A DNA stretch of 64,000 bases from Actinomycetota bacterium (GCA_003599235.1 QZJE01000002.1:1-64000), one strand, 5' to 3'; counted from the stretch's first letter, positions 35,529 to 46,235 are shown. The notes: generated by a model from the letters alone, not told the origin. Made by a program: numbers and translations.

Positions 35529-36866
35529 ATGAGCAGAAGGAGAACATTGAGGCTTTTTGGAACTGATGGGGTTCGTGGAGTTGTAGGGCAATCCCTAACT
35601 ACTGAGCTAGCTCATAAGCTAGGCAGAAGTGCAGCCAACCAAATTATCAAAAAGAATAACGGATGTATGGTAATCGGAAGGGACACTAGGCGTTCTGGCC
35701 CAAGCTTAGAGCAAGCATTGATTGAGGGGATATGCTCCCAGGGGATAGATGTGGATGCTATCGGCGTTTTGCCAACTCCAGCTGTATCCTACCTTGTACG
35801 CAACCACAAAACCGATGGCGGCGTTGTCGTTTCAGCTTCTCATAATCCTGCTGAATATAACGGTATTAAGTTTTTTGATAATCGCGGCATTAAGCTCGAT
35901 GAATCACTTGAGAACCTAATCGAATCTTCCCTTGATAGCTACAACAGCAATTACACCAAAATAGGCACTTCTTTAAATGACATACAGGCTGAAGACGATT
36001 ACCTGGAACATTTGATTTCTTGCATCGATGGGGATTTGTCTGGTTTGTGCATTGCCCTGGATTGTGCCAACGGGGCAGCACATAAGATAGCTCCCAGGGC
36101 TTTCAGAGAGCTTGGAGCAGAAGTTTTCTGCTATAACTGCCAGCCGGACGGCTTAAACATTAATCTGGAATGCGGCTCAACCCATCCTCAAACCCTCGAG
36201 GATATTTGTAAAAAAGAAAAAGTCGATGTCGGATTTTCCTTTGACGGAGACGCCGACAGGGTTATAGCAGTGGACGAAAACGGCAATCATGTTGATGGCG
36301 ATTTTATTATGGCAATTTGTGCAACTGAGCTAAAAAAAGCAGGTAAATTAGCCAATAACACCATAGTGACAACCGTAATGACTAATCTAGGGTTCTATAT
36401 CGCCATGGAGAAAGAAGAAATAAAAGTATTACAAGCAAAAGTAGGCGATAAATACGTTCTAGACGAAATGCTTAAAAATGGCGCTAGTTTAGGTGGAGAA
36501 CAGTCTGGACATATAATTTTTAACGATTACGGCCCCATAGGAGACGGACTTATTACCTCTATAAAGCTGGCTGAGGTTATGAAACGCAAGCAACAACCCT
36601 TATCTGAGCTTACAAAAATAATGCAGCGTCTGCCTCAAATATTGATTAACGTTAAAGTAAAGGATAAGCACAAACTAAACGGCAGCCAAAAAATCTGGAA
36701 GAGCGTAGAGGAAGCTGAAAAACACCTTCATGGACGGGGAAGAATACTGGTTAGACCATCAGGTACTGAATCTTTAGTTAGGGTAATGATTGAAAGCGAT
36801 GACCATGACCACGCAGAAGATTTAGCAGGACAAGTAGCCGAAGTGGTAGAAAGTGAGCTGGGATAG
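35529..36866 (+). CDS. glmM: Phosphoglucosamine mutase
   Basis: 'LFGTDGVRGVVGQSLT', 'VVVSASHNPAEYNGIKFF', 'SFDGDADRVIAVDE'. Confidence 0.96.
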   Translation: MSRRRTLRLFGTDGVRGVVGQSLTTELAHKLGRSAANQIIKKNNGCMVIGRDTRRSGPSLEQALIEGICSQGIDVDAIGVLPTPAVSYLVRNHKTDGGVVVSASHNPAEYNGIKFFDNRGIKLDESLENLIESSLDSYNSNYTKIGTSLNDIQAEDDYLEHLISCIDGDLSGLCIALDCANGAAHKIAPRAFRELGAEVFCYNCQPDGLNINLECGSTHPQTLEDICKKEKVDVGFSFDGDADRVIAVDENGNHVDGDFIMAICATELKKAGKLANNTIVTTVMTNLGFYIAMEKEEIKVLQAKVGDKYVLDEMLKNGASLGGEQSGHIIFNDYGPIGDGLITSIKLAEVMKRKQQPLSELTKIMQRLPQILINVKVKDKHKLNGSQKIWKSVEEAEKHLHGRGRILVRPSGTESLVRVMIESDDHDHAEDLAGQVAEVVESELG

Positions 36867-38693
36867 ATGTGCGGAATTGTCGGATATATCGGAAAAGAAG
36901 ACTGTATTAATCCATTGGTAGCAGGGCTTACTAGCTTGGAATACCGCGGTTATGACAGTGCCGGAATCGCTATCTTAAATGGCGACTCGTTAAAAGTGCT
37001 AAAGGACGAAGGAAAATTATCCAGGCTAAAAGATCTTCTTAAGAAAAACGAACTTTGCAGTAACATCGGGATAGGTCATACGCGATGGGCGACTCACGGG
37101 GCTCCTTCAAAAGAAAATGCTCATCCCCATACTTGTTGTCAGGATAAAATCGCTGTAGTTCATAATGGAATTATTGAGAACCACTCGGTTCTAAGAGAGG
37201 ACTTAATAAAAAAAGGCCACAAATTTAGCTCCGAAACCGATACTGAAATTATTGCCCATTTAATTGAGGATTTCTATGAAGGAGATCTTAAGGCAGCGGT
37301 AAGCAAGGCCATAGGTTTTCTAAAAGGCTCTTTTGCTTTAGTAGTGATGAGCTCGGATAATCCTAAGCTCATTGTGACAGCAAAGCAAGATAGTCCCATG
37401 GTTTTAGGAATAGGCAAAAACGCTAATCTGGTAGCCTCTGATATTCCTGCTCTACTAGGACAAACCAGAGAAATGATAATCATGGATAACGGGGAGATGG
37501 CGGTTTTAGGCCAGGATAGTTATCAGATAATTGATTTTGATGGAAACCCGGTTAACAAAGCTATTGCTCATATCAGTTGGGATCAAGAAGCAGCAGAGAA
37601 AGGCGGTTTTGAAGACTTTATGCTCAAAGAGATACATGAGCAGCCAGTCGCAGTAAGAGAAACACTTAGAGGTTTAATTGACGATGATGGCACAGTCAAC
37701 TTAAAAGAGTTAAAAATCGATTCCTCTCGTATTAAAGATATAAATAGAGTGGTAATCATTGCTTGCGGTACTTCTTATCATGCCGGTTTGGTAGGCAATA
37801 GTGCAATAGAAAGCTGGGCACGTATTCCTGTTGAATTAGACATTGCTTCAGAGTTTCGCTATCGGAATCTATTGGTTGATGATAAGACATTAGTTATCGC
37901 CATAACCCAGTCTGGTGAGACAGCTGACACTTTAGCTGGTTTGCGCAGTGCAAAAGACAAAGGGGCTATTGTAGTGGCGGTAACTAATGTAGTTGGAAGC
38001 AGTGTTACCAGAGAAGCTGACGGCTTAATATATACTCACGCCGGCCCAGAGATTGGGGTAGCAGCTACTAAAACCTTTACTTCTCAAATAGCTGCTCTAT
38101 ATGTTATAGCATTGTTTATTGCTCAAGTTAAAGGTCGTCTAACTAACGAAGAGATTAAAAAACGCTCAGTTAAATTATGGGATATTCCAGAGTTAATAAA
38201 ACAAGCCCTAACCCAGGAAGAAAACATCAAGAAGATTGCTCAAAAATATGCAAAAAAGCCGGACTTCTTGTTTTTAGGACGAGGTTTGGGGGTGCCGATT
38301 GCTTTAGAAGGAGCTTTAAAGCTAAAAGAGATATCATATATTCATGCCGAAGGTTGTGCAGCCGGTGAGATGAAACACGGCCCCATTGCATTAATTGACG
38401 ATGATTGTCCTGTAGTAGTTGTAGCTACCAACAGCGCCACAATTGATAAGGTAAAAGCCAACACAGAAGAAGTAAAGGCAAGAAATGCTCAAATTATTGC
38501 AGTAGTTAATGAAGGTAACCATATCTTTGATGGCGTTGCTGACGATTTATTATTTGTGCCCGAAATATCCGATATTTTTTCTCCTATTATTAATATTATT
38601 CCATTGCAGCTCTTTGCATACTATGTAGCAAAAGCTAAGGGTTGCAATGTAGACCAGCCAAGAAATTTAGCAAAAAGCGTAACTGTTGAGTAA
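36867..38693 (+). CDS. glmS: Glutamine--fructose-6-phosphate aminotransferase
   Basis: 'MCGIVGYIGKEDCINPL', 'GHTRWATHGAPS', two SIS domains, C-terminal 'RNLAKSVTVE'. Confidence 0.97.
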   Translation: MCGIVGYIGKEDCINPLVAGLTSLEYRGYDSAGIAILNGDSLKVLKDEGKLSRLKDLLKKNELCSNIGIGHTRWATHGAPSKENAHPHTCCQDKIAVVHNGIIENHSVLREDLIKKGHKFSSETDTEIIAHLIEDFYEGDLKAAVSKAIGFLKGSFALVVMSSDNPKLIVTAKQDSPMVLGIGKNANLVASDIPALLGQTREMIIMDNGEMAVLGQDSYQIIDFDGNPVNKAIAHISWDQEAAEKGGFEDFMLKEIHEQPVAVRETLRGLIDDDGTVNLKELKIDSSRIKDINRVVIIACGTSYHAGLVGNSAIESWARIPVELDIASEFRYRNLLVDDKTLVIAITQSGETADTLAGLRSAKDKGAIVVAVTNVVGSSVTREADGLIYTHAGPEIGVAATKTFTSQIAALYVIALFIAQVKGRLTNEEIKKRSVKLWDIPELIKQALTQEENIKKIAQKYAKKPDFLFLGRGLGVPIALEGALKLKEISYIHAEGCAAGEMKHGPIALIDDDCPVVVVATNSATIDKVKANTEEVKARNAQIIAVVNEGNHIFDGVADDLLFVPEISDIFSPIINIIPLQLFAYYVAKAKGCNVDQPRNLAKSVTVE

Positions 38694-39096
38694 AATGAGC
38701 TATCAGCCTCCAGCCTTGAGTTCTCAGATTGTAAAAGGCATAGGTATCGATATCGTAGATATAGACAGGTTTAGAGCTGCTATAGATAAGCATCCTAAGC
38801 TAACTAAACGCTTGTTCTCTAATGGCGAATTATCCTACTGCTTAAGCCGCCCCCGCCCTTATTTTCATTTTGCAGTTAGATTTGCCGCTAAAGAAGCGGT
38901 GGTTAAGGCTTTAGGGGTTGGTCTTCGAGGCATGAAGTGGCAAGATATTGAAGTAAAGAGAACAGAGCTTGGTGAACCCTTAGTTAACTTGTCAGGAGGG
39001 GCTAAAAAAACTGCTGAGAATCTTGGGGTAAGCTCGATTAAAGTAAGTTTGTCTTTTAGCAAAGAATCGGCAATAGCGGCTGCGATAGCTGAGTAG
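38686..39096 (+). CDS. acpS: Holo-[acyl-carrier-protein] synthase
   Basis: 'GIGIDIVDIDRF', 'FAAKEAVVKALGVGLRGMKWQDIEV'. Confidence 0.94.
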   Translation: MSKMSYQPPALSSQIVKGIGIDIVDIDRFRAAIDKHPKLTKRLFSNGELSYCLSRPRPYFHFAVRFAAKEAVVKALGVGLRGMKWQDIEVKRTELGEPLVNLSGGAKKTAENLGVSSIKVSLSFSKESAIAAAIAE

Positions 39097-39154
39097 GCTT
39101 AAGGATGTAGGCTGAAGTGCTGAAGGCTGAAGCACTGAAGGTTTAAAGGATATT

Positions 39155-40675
39155 ATGCCGGCTTATATAGTTACTAAAGAGCAGATGGTTGCTATTGAAG
39201 AGCAATCTATAAAGAAGCAGAAGCACCCTATTTGGGAGTTGATGAAAGCTGCCGGCACTAAAGTAGCCGAGCAGATAATGTCTTTTGCAAAAAAAGAGCA
39301 AAAAATAACAATTCTCTGCGGCAAGGGCAATAACGGCGGCGATGGCTTAGTAGCTGCCCAGGTTCTTAAAAAATCTGGATATAAAAACGTCACCGTATAT
39401 GTTACAGGTATAAAAGATGAATTAACGGATGCTTCTAAGAAGGCTTACCAAGAATTAACGCCAGATTTATTAATCACCGATTATAAACAAGCAATTTTAA
39501 AAGCAGACATTATTCTCGACTGTCTTTTTGGATTTTCCCTGAAAGGAGAGGTTAAGGGGGTACCTAAAGAAATTATTGACCTTGTTAATAATTCTTTAGC
39601 TTATGTGGTTTCAGTAGATATGCCTTCGGGTTTAGAAGCTGACAGCGGCAAAGTCTATGGAAGTGCCGTCAAAGCAGATGAAACGCTTGCTCTTAGTTGT
39701 TTAAAAATCGGACAAATCCAAGCACAAGGCCCTAACTACTGCGGTTTATTAAGTCTGATAGATATCGGTATTAGTAGCCAAATAATTGAAGAAATAGCCA
39801 AAGTAAAAGCTTTAATGCCACAAGAAGCTGCCGAACTCTTACCTCAAAAGGAAACTACAGTACACAAAAGGGCAGCCGGTGTGGCCTTGGTAATAGCAGG
39901 TTCAAAAGGGATGATGGGAGCAGCAGCATTAACAGCTCAAAGTGCCTTAAGAAGCGGTGCCGGACTGGTTTATTTAGCTGTTCCACAGAGTCTTTTGATT
40001 ATTGCTGAGCAGAAATTAACAGAGATAGTTAAGATACCGGTTAAGGAGTCAGATGAGGCTACTTTTTGCCCGGATTCTATAGGCGACCTACTAGATGTTG
40101 TATCCCAAACACAAGCTGTAGCGGTTGGCCCCGGTTTATCTGAGAAAAAGGAAGCTTATGATTTTGTTAAGCAGTTTCTTTCAAAAACAGAGTCATCCCT
40201 TGTGATAGATGCTTCGGCTATCAATGCGTTTAAAGGGAAGCCAGAACTAATTAGGAAAAGCCGAAGCCAGAAGATACTAACGCCACATACGGGCGAATTA
40301 AGCCGTTTAATTGGGATGGATGCAACTGAAATACAGAACAATCGTATTGATGCTGCAAAAAGAGCATCTGATTTATCCGGTTCGACAGTAGTACTTAAAG
40401 GAGCCTATAGCGTCATCGCAAGTAATGACGAGACATGGGTTAATTTAACAGGTAACCAAGGCTTAGCTTCTGCCGGAACAGGAGATGTTTTAACCGGGTT
40501 AATCTGCGGATTAATAGCCCAGGGTTTAAGTGGCTTTAATGCGGCCTTGCTGGGAACTTATCTGCACGGGCTGGCTGCAGACTTAGCAGTTGGTGATTTA
40601 ACACCGTATTGTCTGATAGCATCCGACCTGATAGCGTATTTACCACAGAGCATAAAATATTTGGAGGAATTATGA
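39155..40675 (+). CDS. nnr: Bifunctional NAD(P)H-hydrate repair enzyme (epimerase + dehydratase)
   Basis: 'GKGNNGGDGLVAAQVL', 'VLKGAYSVIA', 'GNQGLASAGTGDVLTGLICGL'. Confidence 0.94.
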   Translation: MPAYIVTKEQMVAIEEQSIKKQKHPIWELMKAAGTKVAEQIMSFAKKEQKITILCGKGNNGGDGLVAAQVLKKSGYKNVTVYVTGIKDELTDASKKAYQELTPDLLITDYKQAILKADIILDCLFGFSLKGEVKGVPKEIIDLVNNSLAYVVSVDMPSGLEADSGKVYGSAVKADETLALSCLKIGQIQAQGPNYCGLLSLIDIGISSQIIEEIAKVKALMPQEAAELLPQKETTVHKRAAGVALVIAGSKGMMGAAALTAQSALRSGAGLVYLAVPQSLLIIAEQKLTEIVKIPVKESDEATFCPDSIGDLLDVVSQTQAVAVGPGLSEKKEAYDFVKQFLSKTESSLVIDASAINAFKGKPELIRKSRSQKILTPHTGELSRLIGMDATEIQNNRIDAAKRASDLSGSTVVLKGAYSVIASNDETWVNLTGNQGLASAGTGDVLTGLICGLIAQGLSGFNAALLGTYLHGLAADLAVGDLTPYCLIASDLIAYLPQSIKYLEEL

Positions 40676-41127
40676 CAAAAGCACACGAAATAATGACTAA
40701 AGATGTCGCAACCCTAAATCCGGAGACCTCAGTAAAGGATGCGGCAAAGTTATTTGCCAAAAAAGGAATCGGGGGGGCACCGGTTATAGATGAAAACGGC
40801 AACTTAGTAGGCATAGTCAGCGAAAGCGATTTGATTATGCGTGATGTCAAAGCCCACTTTCCCCACTATATTGCATTATTAGATAGCGTAATTTTTCTAG
40901 GCGGCCTGCACCAATACGAGGAGCAGGTTAAAAAGGCAGTGGGGGCAACCGTAGGCCAGGTAATGACTACAGAAGTAGTAACCGTCACCGAGGATGCCTC
41001 TATAGAAGAGGTAGCTCAGCTGATGATGGAAAAGCATATTAGCCGCTTGCCGGTGGTTAAAGATAATAAGATAAGGGGTATTATCACCAAGCGCAATATC
41101 GTTGCTACCATTGGGAGCGCTAAGTGA
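40672..41127 (+). CDS. CBS-domain pair protein
   Basis: Two CBS motifs 'AHEIMTKDVATLNPETSVKDAAKLF...GGAPVID', 'MTTEVVTVTEDASIEEVAQLMMEKHISRLPVV'; ATG 40672 after GGAGG. Confidence 0.92.
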   Translation: MTKAHEIMTKDVATLNPETSVKDAAKLFAKKGIGGAPVIDENGNLVGIVSESDLIMRDVKAHFPHYIALLDSVIFLGGLHQYEEQVKKAVGATVGQVMTTEVVTVTEDASIEEVAQLMMEKHISRLPVVKDNKIRGIITKRNIVATIGSAK

Positions 41128-42224
41128 TAAGACAAGCTTATGCAGAAATAGACATAAGCGCTATAAAGTCTAATATTGCAGCACTAAAAAAACTACTGCC
41201 TGGCAAGACCCAATTTATGGCGGTTGTTAAAGCCAACGGTTACGGCCATGGAAGCGTACAGGTTGCTAAAGCTGCTCTTAGTGCCGGAGCAAATCGTCTA
41301 GGGGTAGCACTAGTCGAAGAAGCGATTCCCTTAAGGCAAGCCGGTATTATTGCTCCCATTCAGTTGTTAACTGCAGTTCCAGCAGAGGGTTTAAATAAAA
41401 TTAGTGAATTAGATTTAATTGTGGCAGTTTACACTAAAGAGCAAGCAGACAGCCTAAATAAATTGGGTAAACCGGTAAAAGTGCATATCAAAGCCGATAC
41501 CGGAATGAACAGAATCGGTGTTTCACACAAAGATGCGCAGGGATTTATTGATTACGTAAGCGGCCTTAATAATATAGAGATAGAAGGAATGTTTACTCAT
41601 TTTGCAACTGCCGACCAACAACCTTCCGATTATGCTAAGGAACAATGGACAAGGTTTAAAGATATTGTTCAAGCGGCTAAAGAAAGTAATCCTTTATTAA
41701 TAGCACACGCGGCTAACAGTGCTGCTACTATTCTTTATCCCCAGTCTCATCTAGACATGGTGCGCGTAGGTATTGCTATGTACGGCTTACATCCAAGCAG
41801 TGTTACTAAAAGTAAAATTAACCTCTGCCCAGCTCTATCTCTTAAAGCGAAGCTTTCATATGTTAAAAAAGTAGGCCCAGGTGAGTGTATCAGTTACGGG
41901 GCAACCCACACTACCTCAAAGAGAACGGTCGTAGGTACTATTCCTTTAGGTTATGCCGACGGCTATACAAGGTTACTATCTAATAAATGTGAAATATTGG
42001 TAGGCGGTAGGCGGTGCAAACAAATAGGCCGGATTTGCATGGATCAATTTATGGTCGATTTAGACAACATTGATGCAAAAACTAACGACGAGGCGGTTTT
42101 AATCGGACGCCAGGGAAATGAGGAGATAACCGCTGATGAGCTAGCCCAAATACTAGGCACCATTAATTACGAAATTGTTTGCAAGGTAGCCTCAAGGATT
42201 CCCAGAGTATATATAAATGGATGA
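41124..42224 (+). CDS. alr: Alanine racemase
   Basis: 'AEIDISAIKSNI', 'AVVKANGYGHGSVQVAKAAL', 'GRICMDQFMVDL'. Confidence 0.96.
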   Translation: MIRQAYAEIDISAIKSNIAALKKLLPGKTQFMAVVKANGYGHGSVQVAKAALSAGANRLGVALVEEAIPLRQAGIIAPIQLLTAVPAEGLNKISELDLIVAVYTKEQADSLNKLGKPVKVHIKADTGMNRIGVSHKDAQGFIDYVSGLNNIEIEGMFTHFATADQQPSDYAKEQWTRFKDIVQAAKESNPLLIAHAANSAATILYPQSHLDMVRVGIAMYGLHPSSVTKSKINLCPALSLKAKLSYVKKVGPGECISYGATHTTSKRTVVGTIPLGYADGYTRLLSNKCEILVGGRRCKQIGRICMDQFMVDLDNIDAKTNDEAVLIGRQGNEEITADELAQILGTINYEIVCKVASRIPRVYING

Positions 42225-42582
42225 TTTGATAAAGGTAGAAATAAAGGATTTAGAAATATTTGGCTATCACGGAGTCTTAGATTCTGAAAAAGAAAACGGC
42301 CAAACTTTTAAGATTTGTCTAAACTACTGGATAGCTGAAAAAGATTTCGCAGATAATGTTGAAAATACCATTGATTACGCCAGGGTTACAAAAGTAATCG
42401 AAAAAACTTTTAAAGCTAAAAGATACAATTTACTGGAAACCCTGGCTCAAGCTATTCTTAAAACTCTATTTGCGAAGTTTGATGGTATTGTTAAAGCTAA
42501 AATAAAGCTTAAAAAACCCCAAGTGGAATTATCATCTAACGTTGATTCAGTCTCTGTTTCATTAAGTAAATCCAGCTCTTAA
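42217..42582 (+). CDS. folB: Dihydroneopterin aldolase
   Basis: 'VEIKDLEIFGYHGVLDSEKENGQTFKI', 'NTIDYARV'. Confidence 0.88.
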   Translation: MDDLIKVEIKDLEIFGYHGVLDSEKENGQTFKICLNYWIAEKDFADNVENTIDYARVTKVIEKTFKAKRYNLLETLAQAILKTLFAKFDGIVKAKIKLKKPQVELSSNVDSVSVSLSKSSS

Positions 42583-42728
42583 CATAGAGCAATCACGCCA
42601 CCTCTAATATTTTGAAATACATGTTTTCTTAATATCGATTTCTGGTATTAATAGTCATGTATTTATGAGATTAAGGTGCAAGCAATCAGTTGATTGATGT
42701 AAAATATTAAAACCAAAAATGAGTGTTA

Positions 42729-43910
42729 ATGACTAAAACAGATTTATTAAATGAAGCCAAAAAGAATATTTATAGTTTTAGTTCAGGCGATGCGTCTGAC
42801 GTTATCAGCAGGCTTAATTTAGGCTATGGCGTAGGCAAAATAATCTATGCTCTACAAAAAAGAAAAATGCCTTACGAACGCACAATGTGCATTTCTGCAC
42901 CGGACAGCGGAATTACCCGGAATAAAGAAAGGTGGCAAGCCGGATTTGGGTATGGTTGCTTAATCCGCTGGCCCGGTGAGCAAGAAACAGGCAAGCTTAT
43001 TATGTTCCCGCAAGTTAAGCCAAATGCTTGCGGTATGTTGGTTGCTAAAATATCAAAAAGTTATGAGCCTAAGGAACTTTGCGACCGCCTTCATCATCTG
43101 GAAAAAAATGGATTTTCAAAGGATAGCGAAGCTGCCAAGCTTAATTTAGGCGTAAGCAATCATTTTATCGAACTCTGCAGAGTAACAAAATCCAAGGACA
43201 ACAGGTTAACCCAAAACGACTTAGTGGTTGTCATCCACACCTCTGCTTCTGAGAAAAAGTCTATTTTGTATGATTTTAACAACTGGCAAAACAAAGGCGG
43301 AAAATGGGAACAAACTCCCCTGGGGCCGCTGCTAGTTTTAGAAGACCAAGCTGCTAAACAGTACTTGGAGGAATACAACAAAATAGAGCAATACAGTATC
43401 AAAAAAAGGAAAGCCATAGCTGAGCACCTTTTTGGTGACGCCAGCGAGATTTGTAATCCCACCCATCAGGGACTAACAGCAGACAATGAAGTGAGGCTGG
43501 GTTCTTATCGCGTTGATGACGGTAAGTGCTTGTTTCCAGTTACTTTTCGCTGGGATTTACAAATCCACCTGGTTTCAGCGTTACCAAATCTTTCAGATGA
43601 TGTAATTAAGCAAAAAGGTTACTATGGAACGGCTAAGCAAAGAGGCATCTTGGATTTGTTTAAGACTGCAAATATTCTGCCCCATGGCGGGGGATACCAG
43701 ATTCCATTCTCAGCTACGGGCTGGAATATCATCGAAAACGGCAGTAAGAGACTGTTTTCAAACAAGGATTTGGATAATCACTTCGTTTTTACTTCACCCT
43801 CGGAGTTACCTTACAATTATCGCGGCTTGCAAGTAATGGATAAAATTGACAAACTTAAACTAGGGAAAAGTGTAGTCAGCTTAAAGCAGTTATATACTTT
43901 AAAATACTAA
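42729..43910 (+). CDS. Conserved-looking protein of unknown function, first gene of three-gene cassette
   Basis: 395-aa ORF, coding-like composition, co-oriented and close to next gene; family not recognised. Confidence 0.6.
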   Translation: MTKTDLLNEAKKNIYSFSSGDASDVISRLNLGYGVGKIIYALQKRKMPYERTMCISAPDSGITRNKERWQAGFGYGCLIRWPGEQETGKLIMFPQVKPNACGMLVAKISKSYEPKELCDRLHHLEKNGFSKDSEAAKLNLGVSNHFIELCRVTKSKDNRLTQNDLVVVIHTSASEKKSILYDFNNWQNKGGKWEQTPLGPLLVLEDQAAKQYLEEYNKIEQYSIKKRKAIAEHLFGDASEICNPTHQGLTADNEVRLGSYRVDDGKCLFPVTFRWDLQIHLVSALPNLSDDVIKQKGYYGTAKQRGILDLFKTANILPHGGGYQIPFSATGWNIIENGSKRLFSNKDLDNHFVFTSPSELPYNYRGLQVMDKIDKLKLGKSVVSLKQLYTLKY

Positions 43911-43931
43911 CCTCAAGAACCAAAGGACAAT

Positions 43932-45272
43932 ATGTTTGATAAAGACGTAAGCAGGCTTATTCATTTTTCAAGCTTTTTTGGGTTTCCCCAGATATCTCTA
44001 GAGCCGATTAGGCTTCGCCAAGACAGTGCTCTTGCAGGCGATTTAATCCAAGGGGCAATAAACAAGCTTAAAACAACCAACAGCAATGTAACTAATAAAC
44101 CGTCTTTTTTTGCAGGCTCAGTTGATTTTATGGTTAAAAATATCGCCGGCAAAAAAACGTTCTATGTCTTAGAAACCAACGGTGGCAGCAGCCGGGGATT
44201 TTCAGCTCTGCCATTTAAGCATTGGAGGCAAGCTTACGATGGCTATACTGAAACTCTTAACCATATTCACAAAAAAAATCCATTAGTAGTCTTAGCTAGC
44301 CCAAACTCCGATTTGTTATTTTACGAAAAAGTTTTATTAGCCGAGCACTTTCTAACCAAGCTAAAGACATTTAGCGAAAAAGCAAAAACTGTAGCTATTA
44401 ATAACCTAGAGCCCAAAGATTTAAAGGGCAAGCCGCTGGTGGTTATCGGCGACTATCAATCGATTATTCCAAGGGTAAAGTTATCTAACAATTACCTAAC
44501 ATTGGATGGCAAGCAAATAGATGTTTTGATAGGAGACGGTGCAGCCCGGCGCTGTGCTGCAGTAGTCAAACATCTTCATAAAAAAAGCCTTAAGACTATT
44601 ATTGTAAACGATGTTTTCTTTATTACAGACGATAAATCCCTTACTTATCAAGCGGTAGAGATGGCAAACAAAACGCTGGGGCTGCATGGAGTTGAGCCTA
44701 TTATTTTCAAGAGAGCATTCTCATATGAAGATTTGTATTTTAAATGCCGCCAAGCCTTAGAAGAGCTGCCGGAGATACTTATTAAGCCTCATGGCGGCAG
44801 CGGGGGCTCCGGCATAGATATTATTACCGATAAACGCCAAATTAAGAAAAAAATAGAAAGCAGTATCAGCCATTATCACAACAAGTTTGGCCAAAACCGC
44901 AATCCTTACCCCTATACTATTTGTCAGCGGGTAGAAGCGACTCCTATAACCTGGAATGATAGCTTGCGTCATTTTGATATCAGGGTCTATATCGGCAGAA
45001 AAGGCAAGGCAATTGTTCCCACCGGAGCACTGATGAGGATAGCCTTAGAGCCTTTTAACGGCTACTTTACCAAAAAGAGTTTTGTTGTTAATCTCTCAGG
45101 CTACGAAGGGGTAGATACCGACCGGGGGTTAGGGGTAAGCAAGGCCAGTTTAGCTCTGCTAGGTTTAAGTAAGAATGATTTTGCTAAAATGTTTGCTGTT
45201 GCTTGCTCACTGTGCGCTTATATATCCAATAATTATCAGGAAATAATGCTGGCCAGTAAAAAAGATGCGTAG
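43932..45272 (+). CDS. ATP-grasp-like protein
   Basis: 'EILIKPHGGSGGSGIDIIT' nucleotide-binding loop and 'DIRVYIGRKGKAIVPTGALMRIA'. Confidence 0.65.
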   Translation: MFDKDVSRLIHFSSFFGFPQISLEPIRLRQDSALAGDLIQGAINKLKTTNSNVTNKPSFFAGSVDFMVKNIAGKKTFYVLETNGGSSRGFSALPFKHWRQAYDGYTETLNHIHKKNPLVVLASPNSDLLFYEKVLLAEHFLTKLKTFSEKAKTVAINNLEPKDLKGKPLVVIGDYQSIIPRVKLSNNYLTLDGKQIDVLIGDGAARRCAAVVKHLHKKSLKTIIVNDVFFITDDKSLTYQAVEMANKTLGLHGVEPIIFKRAFSYEDLYFKCRQALEELPEILIKPHGGSGGSGIDIITDKRQIKKKIESSISHYHNKFGQNRNPYPYTICQRVEATPITWNDSLRHFDIRVYIGRKGKAIVPTGALMRIALEPFNGYFTKKSFVVNLSGYEGVDTDRGLGVSKASLALLGLSKNDFAKMFAVACSLCAYISNNYQEIMLASKKDA

Positions 45273-46197
45273 AATAAATATAGGGGAATTAAACATTAAT
45301 CAAAAACCGGTAAAAGAATATTTTTCGCTAGAACTTTTTGGTTTGGTAGATGGCTCCAATATAAGCTTACCGGTGGCCCTAATCAGTAACCAAGATGGCC
45401 CAATCGTTACCATTATAGCTGCTCAACATGGTAACGAATGGAACGGCTCTTATGTTGCCGATACCTTATATAACTCGCTTATTTTAGATGATGTAGTGGG
45501 GCGGATAATAATTCTACCCATTGCTAACCCGCCGGCTTTCTTACAAAAAGGACGAGTTAGTAGCTTCGACTATATCGATATGAACCGCACTTTTGGCTTT
45601 GTTAAACGCAGAAAACCAACAGAACACTTAGCTAAAATCATTTTCGAAGAGTTTGTTTTAAAATCAGATTATTTAGTAGATCTACATAGCGGAGGCCCCG
45701 GACAATATCTGCCCATAGTAGAGGTATATAATTCCAAAAGGATAGATTTAGCCCTTAGCTTTAATTTAGATAAAGCCATGGTGGTTAAAAAAGATGTCGG
45801 CTCTATTATCCTAAACGCCGAGAAGAACGGTGTACAATCCTTCTCAATTGAGGCCGGCCGGGCCTTAAAGATTAATTACGATTATGCTGAACTATTATTA
45901 AAGGGGCTTACTAATTTCTTGAAAGCTACCGGTGTTTTAAAGAGTAAGCCGGTGGTAAAAGAAAACCAAACATTATATAAAGGCAAAACAGTTGTTCCTT
46001 CTACAATTTCAGGGTTTTTTAAAACAGAGCTAAAGCTGGGGCAGAAGGTTAAAAAAGGGGATGTCTTAGCTAAGATTAAGCCTTTTTTTAAGTCAGAGCC
46101 TACCGAGATAATAAACACTACTAATGGTACGGTAATTTATCTGCGATACGAAGAGCTGATAAGCGAAGGCGAAAGCATCGTCCACATCGCCTATTAA
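45265..46197 (+). CDS. Succinylglutamate desuccinylase/aspartoacylase (AstE/AspA)-like zinc deacylase
   Basis: 'AAQHGNEWNG' (HxxE), 'MNRTFGF', 'DYLVDLHSGG'; overlaps upstream ATP-grasp gene. Confidence 0.8.
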   Translation: MRRINIGELNINQKPVKEYFSLELFGLVDGSNISLPVALISNQDGPIVTIIAAQHGNEWNGSYVADTLYNSLILDDVVGRIIILPIANPPAFLQKGRVSSFDYIDMNRTFGFVKRRKPTEHLAKIIFEEFVLKSDYLVDLHSGGPGQYLPIVEVYNSKRIDLALSFNLDKAMVVKKDVGSIILNAEKNGVQSFSIEAGRALKINYDYAELLLKGLTNFLKATGVLKSKPVVKENQTLYKGKTVVPSTISGFFKTELKLGQKVKKGDVLAKIKPFFKSEPTEIINTTNGTVIYLRYEELISEGESIVHIAY

Positions 46198-46235
46198 TCT
46201 TAAACCATCTCACTAATTATTAGTCAAAAAATGTT

